From Protonemura montana (lineage: Eukaryota > Arthropoda > Insecta > Plecoptera > Nemouridae): a stretch of DNA of 64,000 nucleotides. The notes under the pieces were generated by a model. It was not told the origin of the DNA, did no database searches, and saw only the letters and a program-made list of their open reading frames with translations. Shown here in pieces: positions 1 through 10,500 of this stretch. Numbering within the stretch: the stretch's first letter is position 1; the number at the start of each line of letters is the position of its first letter. Location of the stretch: the NCBI GenBank assembly GCA_947568835.1, contig OX387611.1, positions 8,684,001 to 8,748,000 on the forward strand, read 5' to 3'. The position numbers and the translations under genes were made by a program.

Positions 1-398
1 AATCGCCTAAGTTGTAAAACCTTCTTATCTCTAAAACTATTTTTCTCAGATAATCTTCTAAATGCAACCCACAGAGCGGGCTTGGCACCACCACATCAAG
101 CGACTTTGATACAATAATATTATTTAAATATCTTTCATGACAACATTACATCAACGAAATAACATCTTGTACTTGACAGTACTTAAATTGAAAATTACTG
201 TGGATTAACATGAATTAGAAACCCCTAGATGCAGCCCGCAGTGCAAACTTGGCACCTCCACCGTAAGTTTTGAAATTAAAATCGAAAAGCCACTGTGATA
301 TTCTATAATATTAATATTTTTTAAATATTGCAAGATAATAATTGTCGGAATTGTAAAACGTATTTGAGATTTTTGTTTTTTGTACATGCATTTGCTCC
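1..398. other. Intergenic, no gene seen
   Basis: AT-rich DNA without a convincing coding region. Two diverged copies of a short segment lie at about 57-125 and 225-330. Both begin with a similar GC-rich stretch (atgcaaccc/atgcagccc followed by a cttggcacc block) and run into AT-rich sequence, so this looks like a small degraded repeat. Confidence 0.5.
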
Positions 399-975
399 TT
401 TTCGCTCCACGCAAAGGAGCCGACACTCGCCGTCGCCTCTGTGCTGGACATTTCGTGACAGGGTGCTTGTTTCGCTCCACGCAAAGGAACGGACGCTCGC
501 CGTCGCCTCTGTGCTGGACATTCCGTGACAGGGTGCTTGTTTCGCTCCACGCATAGGAGCGGACACTCGCCGTCGCCTCTGTGCTGGACATTCCGTGACA
601 GGGTGCTTGTTTCACTCTACGCAAAGGAGCGGACACTCGCCATCGCCTCTGTGCTGGACATTCCGTGACAGGGTGCTTGTTTCGTTCCACGCAAAGAAGC
701 GGACACTCGCCGTCGCCTCTGTGCAGGACATTCCGTGACAGGGTGCTTGTTTCGCTCCACGCAAAGGAGCAGACACTCGCCGTCGCCTCTGTGCTGGACA
801 TTCCGTGACAGGGTGCTTGTTTCGTTCCACGCAAAGAAGCGGACACTCGCCGTCGCCTCTGTGCAGGACATTCCGTGACAGGGTGCTTGTTTCACTCCAC
901 GCAAAGGAGCGGACACTCGCCGTCGCCTCTGTGCTGGACATTCCGTGACAGGGTGCTTGTTTCGCTCCACCCAAA
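399..975. repeat. 70-bp minisatellite, about 8 copies
   Basis: A unit starting ttcgctccacgcaaaggagc recurs every 70 bp (about 400, 470, 540, 610, 680, 750, 820, 890) and breaks off at about 975. Copies differ by a few substitutions. Open frames of 66-213 codons across the block come from the stop-free repeat, with three frames cycling through each 70-bp unit. They have no protein character. Confidence 0.95.
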
Positions 976-2003
976 GAAAATTTTCAAGTGAAAGCCAGAT
1001 GCCCAGTGGCATGCTTGTTAATTAATCCTATTGTAAATAATTGTTTCCTTTTTGGTGTGTAAATTTATTATGTTTGTGCATTTTACGTTGTTTACCGTGA
1101 AACCACTGAAAAGCAGGATAATATTTAAAAAATCAAGCTTACCTTTACAATGAATACAGTGAAGCGTGGACCTTTATTTGTTCTTAATTTCTTCACGGAT
1201 TTTGCGCAAAAAATTCTAAATCACAACAATAACCAGGGGATATATGAAAACAAAAGCCGGGCAAACCACACAATAAAAACTTGACGGCGGGATTTAAACC
1301 AAATGCCCCCCTGGATCGTTATTGCTGCTCTTCCAGACGGGATCTATTATGTGACCCTGTCCTCGCCAAGGTCTTTTAGCTAGTGGGAGCGTCCCGATAG
1401 GAATTTCGGGGTAGGGTGCTAGAGCGCATGGGCGACCCGGCACGGACAACCGATCGACGCTTGGGACGCCGAGTGGACAGACGGGAGTTCCCACTGGATT
1501 AATTGATAAGGGATTTGGGATATGAGCATGGCTGGGTTTTTTTTGTTTGTTTTGTTTAGAAATCGTAGTGATTGTGCTTTTGTTAGTTGCTTCATTGTTT
1601 CTGTGTGTGTCTGTAGGGGGAAAAAGTCGCGAGTTCGTTTAAAATTTAGTAAAAAAGAAGGCTAAGATATTGATGGAAAACCATACAATTTTACTATGTG
1701 AGAAATTAGAGTTGTGTGCTTGATCAACAAAATTTACTCCGTGTTTTATCTTTGTCATTAAAAATTATCTTTATCGTTCTTCATTTTATTTATAAAAGAC
1801 AAAGTATTGTTAAAATTAGAAAAATATTATATCTTTTCTAGTATATTTTTTAGATTTGTGTTAAAATATTGGTATGTATGGGTCGCGCCATCTCTATCAG
1901 GGTATTTATACCATGAGATCAATGAGTTATACTTTGCCAAACACCAGCTAAAGTGAATGTGGGTTTCATTTATGTCAAATAGTTAAAGAAGTTTTAGATT
2001 GGC
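976..2003. other. Intergenic; contains an unexplained GC-rich block
   Basis: No gene is recognised. Positions about 1285-1495 form a markedly GC-rich island in AT-rich surroundings, with several dyad-like CCCG/CGGG pieces. It carries a 66-codon open frame on the minus strand, without recognisable similarity. It could be part of a mobile element. The rest is AT-rich. Confidence 0.4.
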
Positions 2004-2021
2004 TGCCCTGGTGCACCCCGG

Positions 2022-3190
2022 GTGTGACTACGCATGTGACTCTGTCCCAGTGCAACTTTCACATGTTCGGCTGGGCATGTGACTCTGTCCCAGTGCAACT
2101 TTCACGTGTTCGACTGGGCATGTGACTCTGCCCCAGTGCAACGGTCACATGTTCGACTGGGCATGTGACTCTGCCCCAGTGCAACTTTCACGTGTTCGAC
2201 TGGGCATGAGACTCTGCCCCAGTGCAACTTTCACGTGTTCGACTGGACATGTGACTCTGTCCCAGTGCAACATTCACGTGATCGACTGGGTATGTGACTC
2301 TGCCCCAGTGCAACTTTCACGTGTTCGACTGGGCATGTGACTCTGCCCCAGTGCAACGGTCACATGTTCGACTGGGTATGTGACTCTGTCCCAGTGCAAC
2401 TTTCACGTGTTCGACTGGGCATGTGACTCTGCCCCAGTGCAACGGTCACATGTTCGACTGGGCATGTGACTCTGCTCCAGTGCAACTTTCACATGTTCGA
2501 CTGGGCATGTGACTCTGCCCCAGTGCAACTTTCACGTGTTCGACTAGGCATGTGACTCTGACCCAGTGAAACTTTCACGTGTTCGACTGGGCATGTGACT
2601 CTGCCCCAGTGCAACTTTCACGTATTCGACTGGGCATGTGACTCTGCCCCAGTGCAACTTTCACGTGTTCGACTAGGCATGTGACTCTGCCCCAGTGCAA
2701 CTTTCACGTGTTCGACTGGGCATGTGACTCTGTCCCAGTGCAACTTTCACGTGTTCGACTGGGCATGTGACTCTGCTCCAGTGCAACTTTCACGTATTCG
2801 ACTGGGCATGTGACTCTGCCCCAGTGCAACTTTCACGTGTTCGACTGGGCATGTGACTCTGCTCCAGTGCAACTTTCACGTGTTCGACTGGGCATGTGAC
2901 TCTGCCTCAGTGCAACTTTCACGTGTTCGACTGGGTATGTGACTCTGCCCCAGTGCAACTTGCACGTGTTCGACTTGGCATGTGACTCTGCTCCAGTGCA
3001 ACTTTCACGTGTTCGGCTGGGCATGTGACTCTGCCCCAGTGCAACTTTCACGTGTTCGACTGGGCATGTGACTCTGCCCCAGTGCAACTTTCAAGTGTTT
3101 GACTGGGCATGTGACTCTGCCCCAGTGCAACTTTCACGTGTTCGGCTGGGCATGTGACTCTGCCCCAGTGCAACTTTCACGCGTTAGACT
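2022..3190. repeat. 43-bp minisatellite with an E-box in most units
   Basis: About 27 copies of a 43-bp unit (core gactgggcatgtgactctgc, then cccagtgcaactttcacgtg, then ttc). About 18 units keep the palindrome CACGTG, the canonical E-box. The same family in reverse orientation lies at 59323-59885 inside an intron of the NRF-6-like gene. The right flank here (about 3190-3230, cagagctgctcgctctcggg) is matched by the flank of the other array, so the repeats are probably part of a larger dispersed element. Confidence 0.95.
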
Positions 3191-3254
3191 GGCAGAGCTG
3201 CTCGCTCTCGGGTCACTTCCGGGTCTATTTTCTTGCGCTGAGAATCTCGACGGT

Positions 3255-3345
3255 GCAATTGGAAAAAAAATAATGCACTGACAGCTAGTGATCACGTGTT
3301 CGGGTGGGAGCGCTCTTGCTCGGAGCTGATGCAAACTCTATGGAT
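3255..3345. repeat. Dispersed repeat end, shared with 41380-41450
   Basis: The stretch running from the gacagctagtgatcacgtgt motif to a gctcggagctgatgcaaac motif is found in reverse complement at about 41380-41450. It directly follows the 43-bp array and is probably the terminal part of the element carrying that array. Confidence 0.6.
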
Positions 3346-3389
3346 AGCATGATGTCATTAAGCAGTGTTGCACCCAGTCAAAAATTTCA

Positions 3390-3535
3390 AAAATTACCTG
3401 ACCTCGCTCAGTGTAGCCTAACTTCGGCAATCTCACGGGAACCAGTGTTTCCAACTCACGAAACAGTTCGGTGGTCACCTGTCACATACCTGGCCCGGCG
3501 CAGTTTTATTTAACTTCGGTGATCTCATGGGATTG
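3390..3535 (-). mobile_element. Two partial 5S-derived SINE heads
   Basis: Read on the minus strand, 3393-3482 and 3485-3535 each match the 5S-rRNA-like head of the SINE family described at 38800-39245 (cttcggtgatct/cttcggcaatct next to a cagtgt or cgcagt block). Both lack the body and tail, so they are degraded fragments in tandem. Confidence 0.6.
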
Positions 3536-3539
3536 TCTA

Positions 3540-4260
3540 TGTGCCTTACTTGTTAATTTTATTGAAGGTGGTCCTTTAATATTTTGCACGTTTAATTTCG
3601 GTCCGAACCGAAGCAAGTGGCGTTCTAGGCTCCCCAGAGAGCCGTGAATAGAAGAAACGCGCTGCTAGCATGCAAATTGAACTGAACATTCGCGAACATT
3701 TGGGCGTTTTATTCGTGCTTTCTATATGCGAACACGAAACGAATCTACATGAAGTCTGGGTCGAGATGGCAATAACATTTTGCATTTCACTTCGCTGCTA
3801 TGTGAAGAGTAGGCAATGTTCCCGATAGCAAAGTACACGAGGAAATGTTGAGCGTGCAGAACTTGATGTGAATTTTGGAAAAACGACAAGGAATGGCATT
3901 TATATTTTGTAAATATTATTCGCTAGTAGTGCTGTACCGCTTTAAAAATAACGTGCTAGATGCTTGTGAAAGAAAAGTAACGGTCTCGATTTTGCCAAAT
4001 TTGTTTGGTTTTCTTTTTCATTAGATAACAAATATGTATGAGCAGAATCTCATATTTTCCTCTTCCAAAATTCAATTTAATAAAAATTAATAGCGTTTTC
4101 GACTGGCCAGCACCAGAGCAGGTTTGAATTTTAACTTGTTCCATGATGCCATGGTCTCCTCTGGTTATGCACCAGATCCGAGCGTTGGGTACTCTCTCTT
4201 TCGGAGCTGATACAACCCCGGTTATCGAGCAAGTTTAAAACCCGCCTGGTGCAGGCCAGT
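3540..4260. other. Intergenic, repeat fragments
   Basis: No gene is recognised. Positions about 4095-4260 resemble 41310-41400 in reverse orientation: a gcgttttcgactggcc motif, then gagcaggttt, then the ctcctctgg/ctccaccgg block. They are another copy of the dispersed element associated with the 43-bp minisatellite. The remainder is unassigned AT-rich sequence. Confidence 0.4.
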
Positions 4261-4276
4261 CTCAAACACAATTAAC

Positions 4277-4282
4277 TTTATT
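4277..4282 (-). terminator. Polyadenylation signal for the gustatory receptor gene
   Basis: AATAAA on the minus strand begins 7 bases after the stop codon of the receptor ORF. The very short distance is tolerable for a compact insect-type gene, but the site has not been tested. Confidence 0.4.
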
Positions 4283-4289
4283 TTTAAAT

Positions 4290-5513
4290 CTAATCAGTAT
4301 TTTGAGCAATAATAACCATGTACGAAGTGACAGTTGCCACCATACTAACCAAGAGAGACAAATTCAAATCAACAAGTCCGCCAGCAGTAAACGATAATTT
4401 GTTGAAGCTAATTTGTTTTGTAAATAGCTGCAACTCGTTGACCGCGTCGTCATCGTGTAGAATGCACATCTCTAGGATGAAGTTGGTGTGACTGGCTTCT
4501 TCGCTGGCCGAATGGCAAAACTTGCACAAAGTGATCAATTCGCAAATGTTGATGGTGTAAGCAACAACGTTGAATATTGTGATAAAGATGATTAGCGATG
4601 ATTGCGCGCTTTGCTTTTGAGTGAAATGCAGAAGAGTTTGCGTGTGGTATAATAATGCTATTAACAAGTACAATATTTGTAAGACTAATTGAATACCGAA
4701 ATGTTCGTTTAATGTTTTACCGATTTCGCATAAAAGTAAATGCACGCGACGGAGTGTTTTGACTTTGTGCGTTTTGTTTGCGACCAGATTATTGGTGAGT
4801 AAACCGTATTCGAAGCTCGTTTTTGATGGTTTTAAAAAAATGCCCGTTAAAAGATTGTTGATTGTTGAAAATCTTGTTTTGAGTTGGTAGACGGAGTTTA
4901 GATATTGTAGCACTACGGTTTGTCCGGTGTAAAATATGAGATATTGGAATGGATTAGCGTGGTTTTCTGACGAGCCACTAACGGCTAAGTAGACGTCGCT
5001 TATCATCATCAAAAAATAAGCGAACAGAAACGAGAAAATTACACGACAACGCCCTTTAAAAGCATTTCGATACATTACTGGAGTGTTTATACCTAGCATT
5101 TTGTCGATTTTAACAAAATTATTCGTTATTTTTTTGAAATTCTTCGGTGATTTTATTGCTGACATGATTTCCGAGGTAACACACATTGCTATTGAGAGTA
5201 TCAGCATTAAAGCTTCTGGTAAGATCTTTCTTAAAGACCTGTCTGCAGAGTATTTGTGTGTTTGGTATATCATAAAGAGAAATGAAACCGAGATTCCAAC
5301 GAATAATACGCCAAGGGACAGTGAGTAAACGGTTGCTGGTATTGAACGGCGGAATTCAGGATGCGTGTACGCTGAGAGACCGAAGATTGAGGTTAGGATG
5401 TAGACCGGTTTTTGGGAGTCGATATAAAGCTGTTTGGGACTTTTGCCACTGACGGTTGACTGGATGTTTGTCACCCAGTTTTGTTGCAGTCGCACTTTCA
5501 TAGTTGATGCCAT
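4290..5513 (-). CDS. Gustatory-receptor-like seven-transmembrane protein
   Basis: A single open frame of about 407 residues with several hydrophobic segments spaced as in insect chemoreceptors of the 7tm_7 (gustatory receptor) family. The C-terminal part fits the family signature: a conserved aromatic/Leu stretch (FNKLSFTAGGLVDLNLSLL), then the last membrane helix ending in TSYMVIIAQ, the counterpart of the TYxxxxxQF motif. The family forms ligand-gated cation channels in chemosensory neurons, detecting tastants or carbon dioxide. The frame extends upstream to 5558 but has no ATG there. I chose the ATG at 5513 (MASTMKV); 5501 is an alternative. No intron is needed, which is unusual because many insect Gr genes carry introns near the 3' end. 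Ligand and subfamily cannot be inferred. Confidence 0.82.
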   Translation of the reverse strand: MASTMKVRLQQNWVTNIQSTVSGKSPKQLYIDSQKPVYILTSIFGLSAYTHPEFRRSIPATVYSLSLGVLFVGISVSFLFMIYQTHKYSADRSLRKILPEALMLILSIAMCVTSEIMSAIKSPKNFKKITNNFVKIDKMLGINTPVMYRNAFKGRCRVIFSFLFAYFLMMISDVYLAVSGSSENHANPFQYLIFYTGQTVVLQYLNSVYQLKTRFSTINNLLTGIFLKPSKTSFEYGLLTNNLVANKTHKVKTLRRVHLLLCEIGKTLNEHFGIQLVLQILYLLIALLYHTQTLLHFTQKQSAQSSLIIFITIFNVVAYTINICELITLCKFCHSASEEASHTNFILEMCILHDDDAVNELQLFTKQISFNKLSFTAGGLVDLNLSLLVSMVATVTSYMVIIAQNTD

Positions 5514-6299
5514 GAACTGATGAAATCTGTCGAAATCCGTGCACAAAATAGCGAACAAAGTGGCCGTTTTTTCAGACTTCTTCCAACTTATAGGATGATG
5601 TCACGAGAGGGCTGTGAATCGGCCATTTTTTGCAATAAAGTACCGTTGTTTGTGACACTTCGATAATTGATAGAATGATAATAGGATTTCACGACTTTAA
5701 CGTCTATTTTTGGAAGATCACAACCGAAGTTTCAAATTACATACAAAACAAGTAAACTATTACGCTAAGAAAAGGAAAAGAATTAACTTCAATAAATATA
5801 TTCGGTAGTAACCTACTAAGATGTTAGTTAAAAAGCAAAACTTAATTGTGTACGATATCTTTTTTTTCGTAAATAAAATCCGTTCACACGATAACTCAAA
5901 TTCTATATAAAAACACAATTAGACACTAATTGTAAAAAAAAAATGTCACCACAAAATATGTGAAACACCACACATGACTTATTTGACATTTAATAACGAT
6001 GACATTTGTGCATCAGGGAACCTACCCTTACAACGTACTGCTCGGCCAATTATTCCGTCGATCTAATTTATATTACAGACACATCATTAACGCTGCATTA
6101 ATTATTCGCTTAATGAGGCAAGCTTCATTAACTTCAAAAACAAAACAATACATGCAGTTGAGTACATAGATCGCTAGTCTTGTTAGTTTGCCTAATGACA
6201 CGATAAAGTGTATGTGCACGTTATGTTCAAAGAACGGCACGAAATTAAGAGCAATTATGTCAGGAAATAATCAAATTAACTGGATACTAAACGACCTTA
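5514..6299. other. Upstream region of the gustatory receptor, no other gene
   Basis: AT-rich sequence between the receptor and the 129-bp minisatellite. I see no conserved coding segment or clear promoter motif. It should contain the receptor promoter on the minus strand. Confidence 0.4.
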
Positions 6300-6337
6300 A
6301 TGGCAATACTGGAACGGCAACGTAGGACATCAGGGCA

Positions 6338-6972
6338 GGGCGCGATGGGACAGGGTGGGTTCTTGGCACGCTGCAAGCTCAGCCATGGTGTGGTTCATAC
6401 CCCACGACCTCCAGGCAAGGCTGGGACACGAGACATGGGACATGGGGGCAGGATCCACGTTAGGCAGGGTGCGATGGGACAGGGCGGGTTCTTGGCACGC
6501 TGCAAGCACAGCCATGGTGTGGTTCGTAACCCACGACCTACAGACAATGCTGGAACACGAGGCATGGGACATGGGGGCAGGGTCCAAGTTAGGCAGGGTG
6601 CGATGGGACAGGGTGGGTTCTTGGCACGCTGCAAGCACAGCCATGGTGTGGTTCATACCCCACGACCTCCAGGCAAGGCTGGGACACGAGACATGGGATA
6701 TGGAGGCAGGGTCCACGTTAGGCAGGGCGCGATGGGATAGGGTGGGTTCTTGGCACGCTGCAAGCACAGCCATGGTGTGGTTCATACCCCACGACCTCCA
6801 GGCAAGGCTGGGACACGAGACATGGGACATGGGGGCAGGGTCCAAGTTAGGCAGGGCGCGATGGGACAGGGTGAGTTCTTGGCACGCTGCAAGCACAGCC
6901 ATGGTGTGGTTCATACCCCACGACCTCCAGGCAAGGCTGGGACACGAGACATGGGATATGAGGGCAGCATTA
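6338..6972. repeat. 129-bp minisatellite, about 5 copies
   Basis: A unit beginning gcgatgggacagggtgggtt recurs every 129 bp (gatggga at 6344 and 6473, then about 6602, 6731 and 6860). Because 129 is a multiple of three and the unit lacks stops in several frames, open frames of 79-208 codons appear on both strands. They are repeats of a 43-residue unit with no known domain and are best not called genes. Confidence 0.95.
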
Positions 6973-7548
6973 GCACTTTGATTGTATGCCTTTCCATCGT
7001 TTAGAATCTTTTATTTTAAAGTTAAACTTTAATATCCATAATAATAATTATTATTATTCATAATATTATAATATTTCTTCTCATATAAAAGAAAAAGAAG
7101 TCCCCGAAAAGTAAGACGCACTCAAAATTAAATTGCTCACATTATTATCGTTTTGAATTTTCAACCAAAATTGGTTTTTCCTCGTTTTTTGCACTCTATT
7201 AGCAAATTATGTAACTTAATACATGATCCGCCATACTGGTATAAATTTCCCAGTTTATCCAGCGTGCTTCCTTCACTCAACGTGGCCCAATGACATGACA
7301 GCAGCTGGTCACTTGAGAATATTGCCGAATAATTATAAACCTTAGTAATTCATTTAAAAGATTACCTGAATACTGTGATTGTATCATATGATATATTTGA
7401 GCATATAAAAGTGGATCAAAGAAATGTTCTGTCTGACAGAAATCAGTAGAGTCGAGTGTCCATCTCCTTCGCAAACCTAACCTATATATTTTTTTAGTAA
7501 ACATTAAAAATTATCGATAAAATAGATAATAAAGTGGTTGTAATTGAC
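6973..7548. other. Intergenic and promoter region of SLC33A1
   Basis: AT-rich, with an imperfect AT palindrome around 7040-7070. It includes the candidate TATA box at 7404. A pyrimidine tract ending in TTTTTTAG near 7490-7497 could be a 3' splice site for a 5'UTR intron, but this is uncertain. Confidence 0.35.
7404..7410 (+). promoter_or_regulatory. Candidate TATA box for SLC33A1
   Basis: TATAAAA about 140 bases upstream of the start codon. The match is perfect, but such strings are common in AT-rich DNA. Confidence 0.3.
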
Positions 7549-10500
7549 ATGGAGACTACAGAAAGGTCTCGTAGAAGATTAAATGTTGATGAAAATAGTG
7601 ATGCCGTTGGTGGCGATGTGGCTGCTAGTGATGTTGATGGGAGCGAGAGTGACATTAGAACATTGTCATCTGAGTCGATGAGCAATTTAAGTGGCGACGA
7701 ATGGAATATTGCGATACTCTTTTTCCTTTACGTTTTGCAAGGCATTCCCTTAGGTTTAAGTGCGGCTATACCAATGTACCTTCAAAATCGAGGCGTCAGC
7801 TATAAAGAACAAGTAAGTAAATGCCATCGCATACAGTTCTGTTAATTTGAAATTTTTTCTTAATAAAAATGAATTACTCTCTTGCACTGTCAATAATGCT
7901 TAGGTCGCTTTCAATTGGTATTTTTGGGTTCATTGAAAAATTCTAAGCCGATAGAGGCTGCATGACAATATTTTGGGTGGGTATTTTGACTGTGGTACTT
8001 GTTGAAAGTTTGTGATTACTCTGTTCATTCTTCTACGACCGTCTGTCATGGTGACCATATGACATTTTGTACAGTGGCTCTTATGGGATTAATATAACAT
8101 TGCAGAATCAGTATTTCCAAAATATTCACTCGATTTGTTGTCCCCTAACCGTAATCGATGCCGAATTTGACAAGGAATTCAAATGTACCATTTATGCCAT
8201 AATCTGATAAGTATTAATATCATATTAACAGTCTCTTTTCTATACTGAAGGTTCCCATAAGTAGCTGAAGCTGTTTTAAAATTAATTATTATTTTCTGTC
8301 CAATAGGCAGAGTTCAGCTTAACACAATGGCCATTCAGCATGAAACTCCTCTGGGCACCAGTCGTCGATTCAGTATTCAACGCACGATTCGGCAGAAGAA
8401 AATCGTGGATGGTTCCTTCGCAATATCTCATCGGAGTCCTGATGTTCTATTTGTCGTTCAACGTCGATGGATGGCTGGGTGGGTCTGGTCCAACGCAACA
8501 CCCTCCTGACATCGGGATCCTTACATTCTTCTTTTTCTGGCTCAACTTTTTGGCGGCAACGCAAGACATTGCTGTTGATGGATGGGCATTGACAATGCTT
8601 CAAAGGTGAGATTGAATTGCGGAAAAATGTTTTTTTTAGCGACTAGGTAGATTGTCTTAGTGTTTTTTGGTTTCTGATATGGTCTAGGAATGCAGAAAGA
8701 ATAGCGCTGGTTAAAATTAACTCGTACCTACGTTTTTCTGTTTTTTTAAACCGGCTTAAAATTGCCTCTAACATTAATTTGGGTTGAAATTAACATCATT
8801 TTCTTATTGGATTTAATTCAAAATCCATACATTTTCACACTGTCCAAACCACAAACTTAATTAACGTCATAACAGTTATTGCATGCTAGAATTGTAATTT
8901 TTGTAACCGTAACCTGTTTGGCTTAGAACAGTCAATTTGGTGGTTCAATTCTCATATCTGCCACGCGACCTAACCGATTTCAGAAGAAACGTCGGTCACG
9001 CATCAACGTGCAACAGTGTAGGCCAGACGGCCGGCTACTTCTTGGGCTACGTCGTTTTCATGGGCCTCGAGTCCCCCGAGTTTTGTAACGCTTATTTGCG
9101 TAGCGAGCCTCAAGATCAAGGACTAGTCACACTGCCAGGTACGTTGAAGATCCCGGTGTCGACACGTAGTGTACACCTCTCCAACAGCACCAAGGACCGG
9201 CCACCGCTTAGCCTTGTCCCTTTGACACACTGTGTTGGATGCTCCTGTCCAACAGCACCAAGGGCCGGCCACCGCTTAGCCTTGTCCCTTTGACACACTG
9301 TCTTGGCTGCTCCTGTCCAACAGCACCAAGGACCGGCCACCGCTTAGCCTTGTCACTTTGACACACTGTGTTGACTGCAAGGGACATAAGTCCGTTGGTC
9401 CCCTTGGTGCTCTTTGACAGAAGTAGGCTATGGATGGCTGATTGCACTAGGGTTTCTAACCTCTTTCTATGTTAAGTTAGGTTCATCATCATCATCCACT
9501 CATTCACCGAGGGTGTTAGACCAGGGCCATAAGACCTTTTGTCAAAACATTGCATTGTTAAAACCCACTAATCAATCAATCTAGAGCAGAAGGAATGCCA
9601 CCCACCCTTAGCCTAAATCAACGCAGTATTTCAAAAAGTCCCCTTATTTTCTCAGGCTTCCTGTTGTTCTGGTCCGTTGTGTTTGTGATTACGACGACGC
9701 TGGTCGCTCTGATGAAACGTGAGGAAGCTCCACGTTTGGCGGCTGTCAACTCCTCACTGGAGGACCTCAACATAGGCGAGAGCTACACGCTACTTTGGCG
9801 GATCACGCAACTGCCCGCCATTCGGTTGATAGCTGTCGTTTTGCTAACGTCAAAGGTGGGTTTCAATGAGTCGTAGTTACTACCGTTGAGTGTGTAGGTT
9901 TTAGCTGGAGATAAAACGTTAATATTATACTTGTTGCTGAGCGAAAGAGCTGACACACGGTGCCACTTACAGCTGTTCGTTTTAACAATTCACTGCAATT
10001 CAATAATTACGACTTCAAATATGGATACATGTAAATCAATCGTTGAGGTAAGCATTAAGAAATGTTAATGGAGCGTAAACCAGTTTTAAATGCAAGTAAA
10101 TCTGCGAGAAATAACAAAATTAAATTTTGTAATACTCTCAATGTTGGTGACTACCTATGAGCATCCTCTATTTGTGTCGGTCAAGTAGTCATTAAGCGGC
10201 TCCGCTTGCTTTGTGGGGCTCCGCTACCCCAATTCGCTATTTAGGTTCTGCCAACGACTAACCACCGCCTCTATCCTTGCAGATCGGTTTCTGTGCGTGC
10301 GATGCCGTAACGAGCCTTAAACTGATCGATGCGGGCGTCCCGAAAGAAAAGCTTGCACTGATGGCAGTGCCGCTGGTTCCGCTGCAAATCATCCTGCCGC
10401 TAGCGATCAGCAAGTACACTGTGGGTCCGCGACCGATGGACATATACCTCAAGGCCATGCCGTACAGGTAAGCACAGGTAGCTTTGTCATCAGCCAATAG

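Noticed and set aside
1294-1494. 66-codon minus-strand ORF in the GC-rich island
   Set aside because: No recognised domain; the Pro/Gly-rich composition follows from the base composition.
6330-7004. Overlapping 194- and 208-codon frames on opposite strands
   Set aside because: Both are translations of the 129-bp minisatellite, without similarity or a sensible start.
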